This document shows, piece after piece, positions 51,627 through 62,930 of a stretch of DNA of 64,000 nucleotides. Under the pieces are notes generated by a model, which was not told where the DNA came from, did not search any database, and saw only the letters and a list, made by a program, of their open reading frames with translations. The position numbers and the translations under genes were made by a program. Position 1 is the first letter of the stretch, and each line of letters opens with the position of its first letter. Origin of the DNA: Diphasiastrum complanatum (lineage: Eukaryota > Streptophyta > Lycopodiopsida > Lycopodiales > Lycopodiaceae); the NCBI GenBank assembly GCA_029204225.1, contig CM055096.1:47315079-47379078 (forward strand), given 5' to 3'.

Positions 51627-52830
51627 ACTTACTCTTTAGAAGATAGATCCAATAATATCTACTAAAGTAATCAATGCAAGTCACGTATATCTTTGCTCCA
51701 CCATTACTCAAAGCACTAGAACAATGAACATCCAAATGTACTATATGAAAAGCCATTTTAAATCTTTCTAGAATAAGACAAGCTATGTGACTTTGAAATT
51801 GAATAAAGCTCACCAACTTGCTTCTTTGCCTTCAAACCACCATGGTTAAAAATAACACATCCATCAAGTTTGTTGAGCTCTACTTGCCTTTGTTTTTGAA
51901 CTTGAGCTTGCCTCTTGAGAACATAGTTTCCTCCTCTACAACTTGAATGTAGAAGTAGCTCCTCATTTCGCTTGTTGCCTAAAATCTTCATTCACCAAGA
52001 CCTCTTGCAAGTCCTCCATACTTGGCAATGTCTTTTGAATGGTAAAGCTTTGGAAAAGGTTAACATGGTCATACAACAAGCCATTAAGAACACTACTGCA
52101 CAACTTCTATATCCTTAATGCTTTCACCATACATTCTAATTTATCATTTAAGTCTTTTACTATTAAAACAAAAGCATGAGCACTTTTCTCCTTCTTTTGG
52201 AGTCTTTGAAAGACAGCATTAAAGGCAGAATCTAGGAACACTCAATTGATCAAGTATAAAGCAAAATCACATACACATACAAAAGTGATATCTTGATTAC
52301 CAAAAGCATGACCATAGCCTCACGATGCATGTACATATATCAGCATGCTATGTCATGCCAAGATTCTATATAATGTGCAATATGATGACCATCGTATTCA
52401 CACCTATCTAATATAATGTCCATCGTGCAATATGATGACCATCGTATTCACACCTATCTAACGTGGCATCAAGCATGCCAAGAAAACTTTTGCTATTCTC
52501 CTTAGGGTTAGGACTCTAGACAAAGACTTGGATTAATAAACTTTTTTCAAGGCTTTCCAAGCTTCACTTGATGAAGTACACTTGCCAACTTCCTTAAAAA
52601 GTTCATTTGTCACATTCATTTTGATCACATGAAGAGCTTTCTTTGCCCTTCTATCATACCTCATTGTTCTTGATATGCTTGAGATCTCGCCACACCTACA
52701 GTAATATTCATCAAATCATTCATTTCTAGGAAAGACTCCATCCTCACCTTCCAAGTCGAATAATTGCTTGAGGTGAGCCTATCATTGCCTTCCATCATGA
52801 AATCTCCATTTGTTGCAATGTTGCAAGGAT
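51607..52830 (-). pseudogene. Decayed Copia gag-integrase, relative of the young Copia
   Basis: Minus-strand landmarks: gag start (MMEGNDRLTSSNYST-like, near 52800), the gag block around 52700-52550, RLQKKEKSAHAFVL-like near 52170, a short linker, then QVELNKLDGCVIFNHGGLKA, and integrase IVHLDVHCSSALSNGGAKIY, VTCIDYFSRYYWIYLLKSK. All match the element at 20980-26993 but with indels. The zinc knuckle and protease are reduced to scraps, and sequence is lost after the first part of integrase. Confidence 0.75.
52375..52461. repeat. 50-bp direct duplication inside Copia gag relic
   Basis: GTGCAATATGATGACCATCG plus TATTCACACCTATCTAA occurs at 52375-52411 and 52425-52461 without a mismatch, part of foreign sequence that splits the gag relic (about 52240-52490). 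Confidence 0.85.
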
Positions 52831-52839
52831 TGATGAATT

Positions 52840-54510
52840 TTCTTCAACCTGTTTCAATGCACTTAGCACTCTCTTGAAACTCAACAAATGAAATCAAGAA
52901 AAAATCTCAAAGGTTTGAAACTAAACAAGTGTCTTTCTCTCTCACCCCTAGTTAAACTAGCACATAGATTTGATGAAACTTGATCAACTCTTGATTAGTC
53001 CACAATCGAATGAATCTTTGAATCAAAAAGAACTTGAAACACACTCTTGTAAAGATCAGAAACTTTTGCCACAAGAGATCCTATTCAATCTTTGAAAATC
53101 CACAAAAACACATACTATTGAATGGATCAAAATCTATATGCAATACTAACAAACCTAATATAGATCTATAAGAATCTCAAAATCTACATTCAAAAATAGC
53201 AAACTTGATATAGATTCTATAAAAATGCATCCTCCACTACTATGTGCAATTTTTATCTCCGAGATCCAACAAATAGAAACAAATATCGGCCTACATAAGT
53301 CCGTACATTGTACTTCACACGTGTGAAATCAAGTACAACAAGAAAATATGCATTACAACATCGTTAGTTTCTTCACGCTCGTACATCCATTTATGGTAGA
53401 GATAATGTCACTTGGATATTGCTACTTGTTGTCCTAAATTTGGTAGTTTCCATGTACTTACCAAAAACCTAGTTTTACTTGACTAGTTTAGATATATCTC
53501 AAATATCCAATAGTAATAGGTCCAAATCTGAACCTATCCGCTTATATACTTGCTGAAATTAGTAAGGACACTACTTTTAGGCCTTATTGACATAAAAAAA
53601 ATAAGTCTCTAAGTTGAGATTTCACTTTGGCCTCCAAATTGCCTTAGAACAACTTACCTAGTTGACAATTTTCACATATAGTATAAATATTGTAAATATT
53701 ATTGTGAGTGCAAAGCAAGCTATAGTATCATCTTTAGTTGTCATGAAAGAGCCAATTGAAACCATGAATTTATACAGAATAATCATTTCATAGATGATTT
53801 CACATACATGCTTTGTCTATTGAGTAGGTTCATCAAATTGATTTTCTATAAGCAAACTTATTATAAGTTATTGTTACTCAAAACAACATCCCCAAAGAAA
53901 GATTCTTGCTAGAAAATCAATGACTACATATAATAAGATAGCCAACAAAAATAATATGCTCCTTGTGGGTTATAACCCTATTTGAGTGCAAAACGATGGA
54001 ACATAGCATAAGCTAAGTCCATATATCAGATCTTAAACATTGATTAACAAAAGGCCATGTTAAAATATCTTCATCTTCAAAAATTGGCTGGCGTCTAACA
54101 TTCTACAAAGTCTTCTTTCAATGGGCAAAAACATAAGGGATTACAATACTCACAATAATGATGGCAATAAGAATCATGAAAATCTTAGAGATACAATGAG
54201 TGACTAGGGAAAGACCTTAATGGCTAGTTGGCATGGAAATTGCAAAAGAAGTAATTTAAATCTATGCAAATATAATATATTCATCATCCAAGTAGCTCAT
54301 CAAGAACATGAATCACAATAGATGTGTTGTTAAACTTGGCATATGAAAGCAAGTGCTATTGAGTGTAAGGTTGTCTAAACTAAACTAAAAGAGAAACGAC
54401 CGAAGATAGTTGTTGAGCACATTGTAGTGGATAACATAATTGACCTTCTTATTGAAGAAAGAATTTGCAATTATTTGCTAAATAAAAGGTCATTAAAACA
54501 TTGTCTTCAA
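52840..54510. other. Copia leader relic, then anonymous AT-rich DNA
   Basis: 52840-53250 resembles the leader upstream of gag in the young Copia (CAACCTGTTTCAATGCAC and later landmarks). From 53250 to 54510 I see no protein, LTR pair or RNA gene. Confidence 0.5.
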
Positions 54511-54519
54511 AATTGGCAG

Positions 54520-54935
54520 GGTACCTCCCCCTTGGTTCTTGAATGGGTGGAGTAAGATCATGATCATTCTCTTGGACTTGATCTTTGTGCTCGAGATTTC
54601 CCGTGGAGTGCCATCTTCATCTTCTTCCTACGATTGGTACCTTTAACTCGGGAGATACACTTCTTGGTGAGTAGGTATCCCATGGAGTGTCTAGATACAT
54701 CCTCTTGCTTCCCAAGGCTTCTCATTCCTAGCACCAATTTGGAGTTACCTCCCCATTAGTTACCTCACCCTTGGTTCCTTTGGGTGGAGTAAGATCACGA
54801 TCCTTCTCTTCGACTTTCTTTTAGATTGGCTAAATTGCTTGGGTAAAAAGCAATGTACAGGAATGGACTCTATTACGGGATCTCTGTGCTCGATTTCCTA
54901 TGGAATGTCATCTTCATCTTCTTCCAAGATCTTAG
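54520..54935. repeat. Diverged direct repeat, two copies about 240 bp apart
   Basis: ACCTC(C)CCCTTGGTT, GGGTGGAGTAAGATCA-GATC, TCTTTGTGCTCGA/TCTCTGTGCTCGA and GCCATCTTCATCTTCTTCC / GTCATCTTCATCTTCTTCC recur in order at 54523-54632 and 54765-54930. The second copy has an extra internal 60 bp. Confidence 0.75.
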
Positions 54936-54989
54936 GAAGCCTATTAATGTCCCTATCACCTCTAGTATGATGATCTTCATCTTTAGCAT

Positions 54990-55703
54990 CAGGAGGCACT
55001 ATAAACCCTGTTGTTGAAAACGTTCATTCCCAGCGTTTCTATTAAATGTGGCATTCGTGTCTATCCGTCGGATAACATCGAAAATTTGCCAGCAACTCGC
55101 CTGCATTCACTGATTGACCTAGTTGGAATTCGATGCCAAACTTACTGTTGGAAACAGTCACGCAAAAAACAGAAGAGCAGTTCTCAAACACCAACTGTCA
55201 GGACGATAAACGGAAAAATCCACAGTTGGGATGACTTTTTGAAGAAGTAAAAGGTTTGCAAAATTTGGAAGTATACGGAAGATCGCACATAACCAGCAGA
55301 AAACAACTACATCGCAGCTACAATATTTACTGATAAGAGACAGATTATTAGATGTCAATTCTTCCAGACCTGTACTCTATCCCTCTCGACCTGTGTTGAA
55401 GAAGCAGCCTCACAATCAAAAATACGGTACTGGCAGAGATTTCACAGAACGCATAGAAATAGCTTCCCCGCCAACAAACGACAGATATTTGAACGTATAA
55501 AGTACCTGAAAATTCACCTTTCACAATCAGAAACAAGATGCAAAGATCCAGATTCTACCTGCTGAAAATTTTGCAAAAACTCGACGACATTTCTCCTCTG
55601 ATGGACAGAGCGGGGTGGTTTTCACCATCTGAATGCCATTGATGCTTGCACACACCGGCTATAATCATCCGGCTGTACATGGCATCTCTGCCGCAATGTT
55701 TTC
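54990..55703. other. Anonymous, weakly coding-like stretch
   Basis: The 55011-55250 plus-strand frame (79 aa, SVSIKCGIRVYPSDNIENLP, GKIHSWDDFLKK) matches nothing I recognise. Base composition here is closer to that of the host gene than to the surrounding AT-rich DNA, so a host exon cannot be excluded. Confidence 0.25.
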
Positions 55704-55765
55704 CTCCTCCCTCTCCCTCTCCCTCTCCCTCTCCCCCTCCCCCTCCCCCTCTCTCTCGTCCCCTT
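55704..55765. repeat. (CCCTCT)n microsatellite
   Basis: CCCTCT/CCCCCT units over about 60 bp. They create an Arg-Glu-Gly repeat frame on the other strand that is not a gene. Confidence 0.95.
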
Positions 55766-55962
55766 GTATCTTAATGACACGGAACGAACTATACCCACCA
55801 CCGTTGATTTTATCATCAATGCTCAGATTCTGAGAGGTTCTCAGAAGTGTCAATAAGGCCAGAAATAGTTGCTCTCTACTTATTTTAACAGGCTCAGTTA
55901 CCGAGTTAACTGACACCTTTGTTCGACAACTAGAAATAGGAATTTGTTGGGTTTAATGATTC

Positions 55963-55979
55963 GGGGGGGGGGGGGGGGG
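55963..55979. repeat. Homopolymer run of 17 G
   Basis: Uninterrupted poly-G. Could be slightly mis-sized in the assembly. Confidence 0.9.
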
Positions 55980-56779
55980 AATTGTGGGTCCTCTTTATGG
56001 ATTTAGGGGGCCCTTAAAAAGGAGGTCTCTAATTAAGATGTGAGATGAGGTGACCCTCTTGAAAAGTCCTTCTCTAGTTGATGGTCAACACCTTTGGATT
56101 GTCTCCTCTATTATCCTCACTAGTTAGAGTGAGTCATGTGTGTTTAGATTCAAGAAAAAAGGACTTTCATCCTAGGAATCTCTTCTTTGTTTTAACTCAA
56201 TAGTCAAATTCAAAAAAGAAAAGCTTTTATCCTTGGAATCTTGTTTTTCTAGCTCGATGAGAACATGCATCACTTACTATGTAATAAGCATACTTTTTGT
56301 TCAAATATACAATGCTACACATAACCTAACCCATCGAGAGCACAAGGCTCCAAACATGTCAATTGACTCTAGCAAGAGAAGTTACAATATAAATAATCAT
56401 GTTAGGAATTTTTCTCTTGCCCAACTCGTGCCAATGTCCTTGAGTCTTCTAAACTCTTATTCCTTCTTATTCATATTTTGGTGTGGCACTTTGATAGCCA
56501 CATGTAAGTACATATTTTGTCATATAAATTAAATATTTTAGATCATCGACCCATGACCATGAAAATTTTCATGACATTTACACTTACCTCACAATTCTCT
56601 TTGAAGGATCAACGAAAATGAAAGTTTGGACCCCTAAGTTGGATAAGAACATGGAGATTGGACTTGTCTATTCTAGCTCAAATCCCTATATGTGAGTGTG
56701 CAAGGACAAGACAAACTTCAAAGGCTTCAAATTAATGTAGTCAATTCTAGGTTGTTTGTGCTTAGTGGGACGACTACTA
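55980..56779. other. No recognisable gene
   Basis: The open frame 56233-56532 (99 aa) has no recognised domain. No LTR boundary seen. Confidence 0.4.
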
Positions 56780-56990
56780 CTAATTATTGATAGCAAAAAC
56801 TATTTGAGTGTGTCTCTTCAACTTTTGAACTAATATGTGCAAATTGAACTTGCAAGAAGCATAGGTGTAAAGGTATTGGACATAAGTGATATAATGAGCC
56901 TCATTTCCATCAACAAAACCATCCAAGAATGCTAGTACAACTCCAACATCAAAATGATGCAAAACAATGTAACTAGTTTCACCCTATCCT
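56780..56990 (-). pseudogene. Diverged copy of the foreign segment found in the young Copia
   Basis: The minus-strand frame HHFDVGVVLAFLDGFVDGNE, preceded by an upstream VKLVTLF-like section, corresponds to EHCFDVGFLLAFLADFADEN in the young Copia. The DNA match is about 94 bp (56880-56980). The remainder differs. It abuts the truncated family C LTR at about 56990. Confidence 0.55.
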
Positions 56991-57252
56991 TCATTGGTCC
57001 CGTTTCCATCGTTTGTTTCGTTTTGGTCGTCTGCCTTTTCTCGTACTGGACCGCAAAAGGTTCTCGTGCCAGACCACAAAAGATTGTGAATCTTTCGTGT
57101 TCGCGAACCGTTCGTCTTCGTTTCCTTTGACTTTCGTGTTCGCAAACCGTTCGTCTTCGTTTCCTTTGACTTTCATGTTCGCGAACCGTTCGTCTTCGTG
57201 TTTCGTGTCAGGCGGAGGGCTGAAAGCTAGCAAGGCTATGTAGTTAGGAACA
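56991..57252 (-). mobile_element. Family C 3' LTR, truncated
   Basis: The minus strand starts TGTTCCTAACTACATAGCC at 57252 and matches 62234 downwards for about 260 bp, then is cut at about 56991. It includes the 39-bp minisatellite (57090-57205). The RNase H frame reads straight into it. Confidence 0.8.
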
Positions 57253-57740
57253 TTTTGTTTCTTCAGCTCTCTCTCAAAGCATGATAGCTTTACGATCCCA
57301 TGACTGCTCCTTTGTCTCTCAAAGAGTCCTTTGTCCAGAGCTTTAGTGAAGATGTCAGCAACGATGTCTTTCGTTTTGATGAAGGTGGTCTGCAGCATCT
57401 TTTTTTCAATTAGATCCCTGATCAAGTGGTACTTGATCGCAATGTGCTTCGTTCTGGAATGGAACACGGGATCTTTCATCAGGTGTATTGTAGAGGTGTT
57501 GTCCATCTGCAAGACCAGAGGCTTGTTCCTTGTTTCGTCCGATTCGTCCAGGAACTGCCTTAGCCAGATTATTTCGTTGGCCATCTTTGTTGCTGCAACG
57601 TACTCTGTTTTGCAGGATGACTGGGCCACAATGGTCTGCTTCTTGCTGACCCAAAGAACTACTGCTCCTGATGCGATGGTGCATCCTCCTGAGACGCTCT
57701 TACAGTCGTCCTTGAGGGATGCCCAGCTAGCATCGCTTTA
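57253..57740 (-). pseudogene. Family C RNase H
   Basis: Encodes SWASLKDDCKSVSGGCT and VVLWVSKKQTIVAQSSCKTE, then from 57629 YVAATKMANEIIWLRQFLDE, VLQMDNTSTIHLMKDPVFHS, RTKHIAIKYHLIRDLIEKKM, VADIFTKALDKGLFERQRSS. The usual stop is absent: the frame runs through the PPT region (CFERELKKQN) into the LTR and its 13-residue repeats (NEDERFANTKVKG) to a stop at 56991. A frameshift lies near 57630. Confidence 0.85.
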
Positions 57741-58500
57741 GGAAAGTATCCTAAAACCTGCACCATGACAATAACACAAGCCGTAATCTCTCATTAATTG
57801 AAGATATTGCAAAATTTGTTTTGCAATCTTCCAATGTGTCGAGCTTGAATTTGTGCAGAATTGGCTCATCCTGAATACTGCATAAGCAATACCAGGACGT
57901 GTGTTGTCTGCAAGGTACATAAGTGATCCTATCAGCTTCCTGTAAGGTGTGAGCTGCATCTGTTCTCTCTCTTCCTCATTCTTCGGACAGTCATCGTTTG
58001 TCAGCACCGTCCCTGCAAGCATTGGAGTATTCGCTCCTTTGCAGTTCAGCATCCCAAAGTCCTCTAGGATCTTCTGGGTGTATCTGGACTGGTGAAGGTA
58101 TAACTTACCTCCCTCGTAGTCCCTTTCAATTTGTAAGCCTAGGTAACACCTGGCTTCTCCCAGATCCGCTATCTCAAAATGTTTTGAGATGTCTGTCTTC
58201 ACCTCAGCGATCAGCTGCTCACTCCTACAAAGTATCAAAGTGTCGTCCACATATACAGCCACTATGATATCTCTTCGTTCATGGCTTGGATCCATGAGTC
58301 CTTCTCTGGACTTTCAATCGCCTCCTCAAAAGTCTGTGGTTTGCCACTGAATTTGCAGAACTCTTCTGATATGGAAGCTGAGCTGCCTGACACATATCTT
58401 GCTGGCGCTCTTCGTGGTCTTGTCGACATTCTGGGAGATCCTCCTGGGACAACAACGCCTTTGTCTTTGTCTGCTCTACTCGGTCCAGAACCATTTTGGT
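57738..58500 (-). pseudogene. Family C RT, N-terminal half missing
   Basis: Upstream linker ASISEEFCKFSGKPQTFEEA and IESPEKDSWIQAMNE is followed directly (58290) by RDIIVAVYVDDTLIL, the palm motif, then KHFEIADLGEARCYLGLQIE, LYLHQSRYTQKILEDFGMLN, LTPYRKLIGSLMYLADNTRP, GIAYAVFRMSQFCTNSSSTH. About 130 residues between WIQAM and YVDD are deleted. Confidence 0.85.
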
Positions 58501-59400
58501 TTACATGAACTGCGGCAGTAGGTTGCCTCTCGAATCTTTCTTCGTCAGATTCATCGTTTGAATGGGAGACGACTCAAAAATCTTCGTTTTCGTATTCGTC
58601 TTCTACTCCCTCTATCATTGGCCGCAGGTCATAGTACTGTCTCTCTAGAACTTCGTAGCTGACAAGATTGTCATTGGCCATTGTCCCGCTCTCATCAAAT
58701 CTGACATCTCTCATTGTTTTCATAGTGTTCGTGTCTGGCATGTAGACCCTGTAGTATGACAAATTGTTGTCATAACCTACCAGAAATCCCTGCTCGGCTT
58801 TCTCATCGAGCTTCTTTCGAAGCTATCAAGAACATGTGCATAAGTTGCACAGCCAAAGATTCTGACATGAGACAGGTTGGGCTTTAGCTCGTGTGGTGTG
58901 GTGTGAGGGACACCAGACTTGCATGTCCTATTCTGGATGTATGCAGTTGTAGCTACTGCTTCAGCCCACAGTACCCTTGGAGCCTTCGAGTAGGCCATCA
59001 TGCATCTGGCTGCTTCCATCAGGGTTTTGTTCTTTCGTTCAGCAACACCATTGTGCTGCGGTGTGTAGGCTGCAGTCCTTCTGTGAATGATGCCACAATT
59101 ATTGCAAAAGTCAGTGAAGCGAGTCGAGATGTATTTGCCACCTCGATCTGTTCTGATCTGCTTCACTTTGCTGCTTGTACATTTCTCAGCCCAATTCACA
59201 TATTCTGTGAATTTATCAAGTGCTTCAAATTTATTCTGAATGAAATACACTCTGGCGAATTTACTATAGTCATCAATGAAGGCTATATAATACTTTGAAC
59301 CTCCTATTGAGATCACGTTGAATGGTCCGCAGATGTCAGAATGCACTAGCTCCAGAATCTTGGTCGTTCTGTAGGAGCCTTTGACACACATCTTCACAGA
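58501..59400 (-). pseudogene. Family C integrase
   Basis: Encodes LELVHSDICGPFNVISIGGS, IRTDRGGKY and NGVAERKNKTL, i.e. all three acidic catalytic positions. SKAPRVLWAEAVATTAYIQN and LSHVRIFGCATYAHVLDSFE follow, and after a frameshift GYDNNLSYYRVYMPDTNTMK (58762 on). The gag-pre-integrase zinc domain is missing upstream, and a short block before LSHVRIFG (the usual YEVWxGK) is lost. Confidence 0.85.
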
Positions 59401-60337
59401 TGTAGGCGGTCGAACAATTTCTGTTCATCCTTTCTTCGCCCATCTTCGAGCTCTCGGGCTCCTTGACATAGGATGAACTGTTGTTGTTCTCGTGTCTGTT
59501 ATGTGCTGATTTGTTTCTCGGGTTTTGGCGGCAATCCATGGCTGCATGACCCTTCTTGTGGCAATGGATACACTCAATCTTGGGATTGAGCCAGCAAGTA
59601 TCTACCATATGCCCGTCTCTTTTGCATCTCACGCAATTCTTCTTGTCTGCACCTTATTATTTCAACCTCCCTTTGGTCTTCCAGTTGCCTTTGCTTGTTC
59701 CCTCTGCTTGATGGTCACAATTCTGCCTCTAATTCGACTCCCTCATAGGCTTAAATTGTTTCTTGGATTTTTCTTTGTTGTCGTAGAGGGCCTGGTCAGA
59801 ACCGTCCTTGTGATCAAGGTGTTCTCTAGCCTCGACCTCCTCTCGAATCTCGACAATTGCCTTTTCGAGATTCATGGTAGGATCTTTCGCAAGCAGGGTT
59901 CTCGTCATCTAGAATGATTTGGGTAAGGCTCTCAATAGGTACATGAGCTGCTTCTCAGCTGACACAACGTTCTCTACTCCAGAGTTATGTAGTGACAAAA
60001 ACAGATCCTTCATCTTTCTTATGAAAGAAGTGAGGTCTTTTCCATCCCACTGCAAATTCGTCAACTAATCTTCCAGCATCATGATTTGACTTCTTGATTT
60101 CATCTGAAATATGGTGAGCAATGCATCCCACATCTCCTTAGCTTTGGAGAGTGTAGTTAGGTCAAGTGTGAGACTATCTTCAATGGAAGACGATAGCAAG
60201 GCTACTGCCTTGTTGTTTTTCTCCCTCCATTCACGTAGCTCCTTGCCTGATGGTGTTGGCATTTCTTCTGTGCCATCCACCCAGGGGAATAATCCTTCAC
60301 CCTTGAGTATGAGTGATGTCTTCACTTTCCAGGCTAG
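59336..60337 (-). pseudogene. Family C gag (middle and zinc knuckles); protease deleted
   Basis: TSLILKGEGLFPWVDGTEEM, WREKNNKAVALLSSSIEDSL, LSKAKEMWDALLTIFQMKSR (60325-60065) form the gag core. After frame breaks comes a C-terminal basic region with two knuckles, CKRDGHMVDTC (partial) and CIHCHKKGHAAMDC. The sequence then jumps from EPESSKMGEE to integrase, so protease and gag-pre-integrase are gone. The N-terminus is split off by a solo LTR at 60338. Confidence 0.82.
60333..60337. repeat. Target site duplication GCTAG, left copy
   Basis: Matches 61020-61024 exactly on the other side of the solo LTR. Confidence 0.9.
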
Positions 60338-61019
60338 TGTAAAAATTACAGCAAATAAGGATCCTAAAACACTTGAAATGATGAGGAAAACAATAGATTA
60401 TGATTTCATAAGATTAGCACAAGTTGAACCATCAAAATCCATCAAAAATCTATGCTTGAACCTCACTAAATGGCCCAAATCCTTGAAGAAGGCTTCACAC
60501 GTGTGAAAGTACGGCCTCCCACAGTCTGAGTACTGTACACCAGACCTACATTCAATCCTATAATCATTAGTAATCACAAGTACTCAAACAATTATGAACA
60601 TAGAGAGCAATTGCACCATTATGAGAGAAAAAACATGAAATTGCTTGATTGATTTTGGTGAGATATCATCACCTATATATACATGATCCATCACGGTTTT
60701 GGGCAGGTATGAATAGCCCTAAACCTATCCCTAATGCTGATTTTGGTGGATCTTTCATCCCTACCAAGTTAGGGTTGGAATCTTGGAGATCCCTCGACAA
60801 TGCAAAAATTACCAAAAATAGCTCCTATTTTTTCTCCCTTGTATCTAAGCATAATTTGGACTCATTCCAAAGGTTCTAATACTTAGGTCTACTTGAGAAC
60901 ATCCTTATGAATGGAATCCTATGCTATTTGGCACGTGTGACAAGCCACATCATGACCATCTAACTATTTACAAGTCATATGACCAAAACTAGTCAAGCTA
61001 GAATTGTGAATTTTTAACA
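60338..61019. mobile_element. Solo LTR, 682 bp, inserted in family C gag
   Basis: Begins TGTAAAAATTACAGC, ends GAATTTTTAACA, with a TGT(T)AAAAATT / AATTTTTAACA imperfect terminal inverted repeat, flanked by GCTAG duplications. Joining the flanks restores the gag reading seen at 49194-49340 (NFLA-WKVKTS). No internal domain, so it is a solo LTR left after LTR-LTR recombination. It contains TATATATACATG (near 60675) and a CACACGTGTG palindrome (60497-60506). The strand is not determined and no relative exists in the window. Confidence 0.88.
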
Positions 61020-61024
61020 GCTAG
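61020..61024. repeat. Target site duplication GCTAG, right copy
   Basis: Exact partner of 60333-60337. Confidence 0.9.
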
Positions 61025-61090
61025 AAAGTTAGATCCTAAAGAATCAAGTACTGTGCATATCTTGCTCTGCATGCTGCTGATTGAAGCCAT
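61025..61090 (-). pseudogene. Family C gag N-terminus
   Basis: Starts at the Met at 61090 (MASISSMQSKICTVLDSLGS, then NFL), separated from the rest of gag by the solo LTR. Confidence 0.8.
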
Positions 61091-61193
61091 TGCTTCTTGG
61101 AGCCTGTTTCCTTGTTAATAGTTGATTGTCTGAATGCTTGGCCTCCTGGATCTGATAGCTTCTTGGCTACATCAGATTATGATAAGAAAGGTA

Positions 61194-61206
61194 GGCTTTG
61201 ATACCA
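61194..61206 (-). other. Primer binding site of family C
   Basis: Minus strand TGGTATCAAAGCC, one change from the usual TGGTATCAGAGCC, with one spacer base to the LTR. Confidence 0.88.
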
Positions 61207-61207
61207 C

Positions 61208-62234
61208 TGATGGGAATCAGATAAGAGAAAATCTCGAAATAGTCGTGACACCCACGGTTCTCTTGCAATTCGGATGGAGTTCAGATGCTATCGCTAGACA
61301 CTGCTGGCTGAATCACTCCTACAGTCCTTCAGAATGTAGTCAGGCACTACTGATCTACGTTTATAAAATTAATGCAGCATTCAACATAGTTTCAACCAAG
61401 GAGCAGAATTAGAATGAACAAGAGAAGTTAGACACACAAATGACAGCAGACACATATGCATTCGAGATCATACACAACAAGAAAATCATCTATATTGATC
61501 TTTCTCTGATTCTTCAAGCACTGCATGCAAATCCACACAGTGCGTTGGCGTGGGAGAAACACGGTTCTCTCATGAGTAATCGTCTCACTTTACTAGCGGA
61601 CAGTTGAATCTACAGATCCTAGACAGAATTGTCTTCGCACGCAGGCGGACATGTGTTCTGTAATTTCGTCTTGATTGCTTACTAGCATCAGACTACTACA
61701 CTGTATGTGTGCTCTGTCATCTCGTGTCAAGTATTATCCAGCAAGTATATAGTCGCTCTATGTAACTTTTAGATTAGAGTGATTAAACATCTACGACTAA
61801 TCAGGAAATTACAAGAGTGGCAGATTAGCCACGACCTAAGGTGTATCTGCTGACATCATGCCATCAGATCAGACATCTGTACTTTTGGGTACTTGCATGA
61901 TCTCGCTGGTACTCTTTGGAGCGTGAGGGGAAGGAGAAGGTTCCACAACGTTGGTCTTGTTTCCTTCGTTGGTTCTGTTTCCATCGTTGGTTTCGTTTTG
62001 GTCATCTGCCTTTTCTTGTATTGGACCGCAAAAGGTTCTCGTGCCAGACCACAAAAGATTCTCGTTCGTGAATCTTTCGTGTTCATGAACCGTTCGTCTT
62101 CGTTTCCTTTGACTTTCATGTTCGCGAACCGTTCGTCTTCGTTTCCTTTGACTTTTGTGTTCGGGAACCATTCATCTTCGTGTTTCGTGTCAGGCGGAGG
62201 GCTGAAAGCTAGCAAGGCTTTGTAGTTAGAAACA
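61208..62234 (-). mobile_element. Family C 5' LTR, full length
   Basis: 1027 bp on the minus strand from TGTTTCTAACTACAAAGCC to CTGATTCCCATCA. Colinear with 48068-49067 (inverted) and, for its first 260 bp, with 56991-57252. It contains the 39-bp minisatellite at 62087-62190. Confidence 0.85.
62087..62190 (-). repeat. 39-bp minisatellite in family C 5' LTR
   Basis: Two and a half units with the core GTTCGCGAACCGTTCGTCTT and TCGTTTCCTTTGACTTTC (plus-strand reading). 13 codons long, so open in the RNase H frame. Confidence 0.8.
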
Positions 62235-62517
62235 TTTTGTTTTATCAGCAAATTCTAAAATGTTGGATTTATTCGAATAATCAATGGGAGAGTTGGATTT
62301 ATCCAAATAATCTATATTTAATCTACATCTATTCATCTATCCTGTTCTACAGAGTGCACTATATGAAGTGAAGGACATGTCTTCCAAGTTGCAAATTCTT
62401 CTCACTCAAGATGTCTAATAGTGATTTAGAGTGGGATGAAACGAACCACAACTCGAAAATCAAATTCGGTCAATAAAAGTAACCATCTTGCAATACGCCA
62501 TGTATTACACGTCTTGT
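62235..62517. other. No recognisable gene
   Basis: Flank of the family C element. AT-rich with a duplicated TTGGATTTAT-CGAATAATC / TTGGATTTATCCAAATAATC (62261 and 62292). Confidence 0.4.
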
Positions 62518-62790
62518 TTACCAAATAAAGTAACGGTTGGTGATCCGTGTAAAATCAAAGTGCATTTTCATAAGAGAATGTCGAAATTTCCTTAAGGAAA
62601 AAATCATGGCCAACGCTTCACGTTCTGTTGTCGAAATTTTTTTTTCTAAATCTGTAAGCTGTCTGCTTGCAAATCGTATGGAATAGTCTTTTTTGTATTC
62701 ACCTGAATGCGTCAAAACTGATTCAATAGCATATTTCGAGGCATCAGTGTGAACATGAAATTCAATTGTCCAAAAATTGACCATGTTGAG
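62518..62790 (-). pseudogene. Ty3/gypsy RNase H fragment
   Basis: FHVHTDASKYAIESVLTHSG, IRFASRQLTDLEKKISTTER, EALAMIFSLRKFRHSLMKMH: the standard Ty3 RNase H start with the first catalytic Asp and the S-T-x-E-R-E-A-L-A block. It ends at FDFTRITNRYFIW, where TDHQAL would follow. The upstream part of the open frame (to 62946) is not RNase H. Confidence 0.88.
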
Positions 62791-62930
62791 AAATGGAAGG
62801 AACAATGAACAAGTGTCTAGAAAGTTTCCTAGAGACAATAGGGCAAAAAAATAAGACAGGCAAAAAACGCGACTGCCTGCATAAATACAAGTAAATTTCC
62901 ACAGGCGAAAAAGGTGAAAAAGATGACACT

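Noticed and set aside
55622-55916. Arg/Gly/Glu-repeat frames on the minus strand
   Set aside because: Encoded by the CCCTCT microsatellite only.
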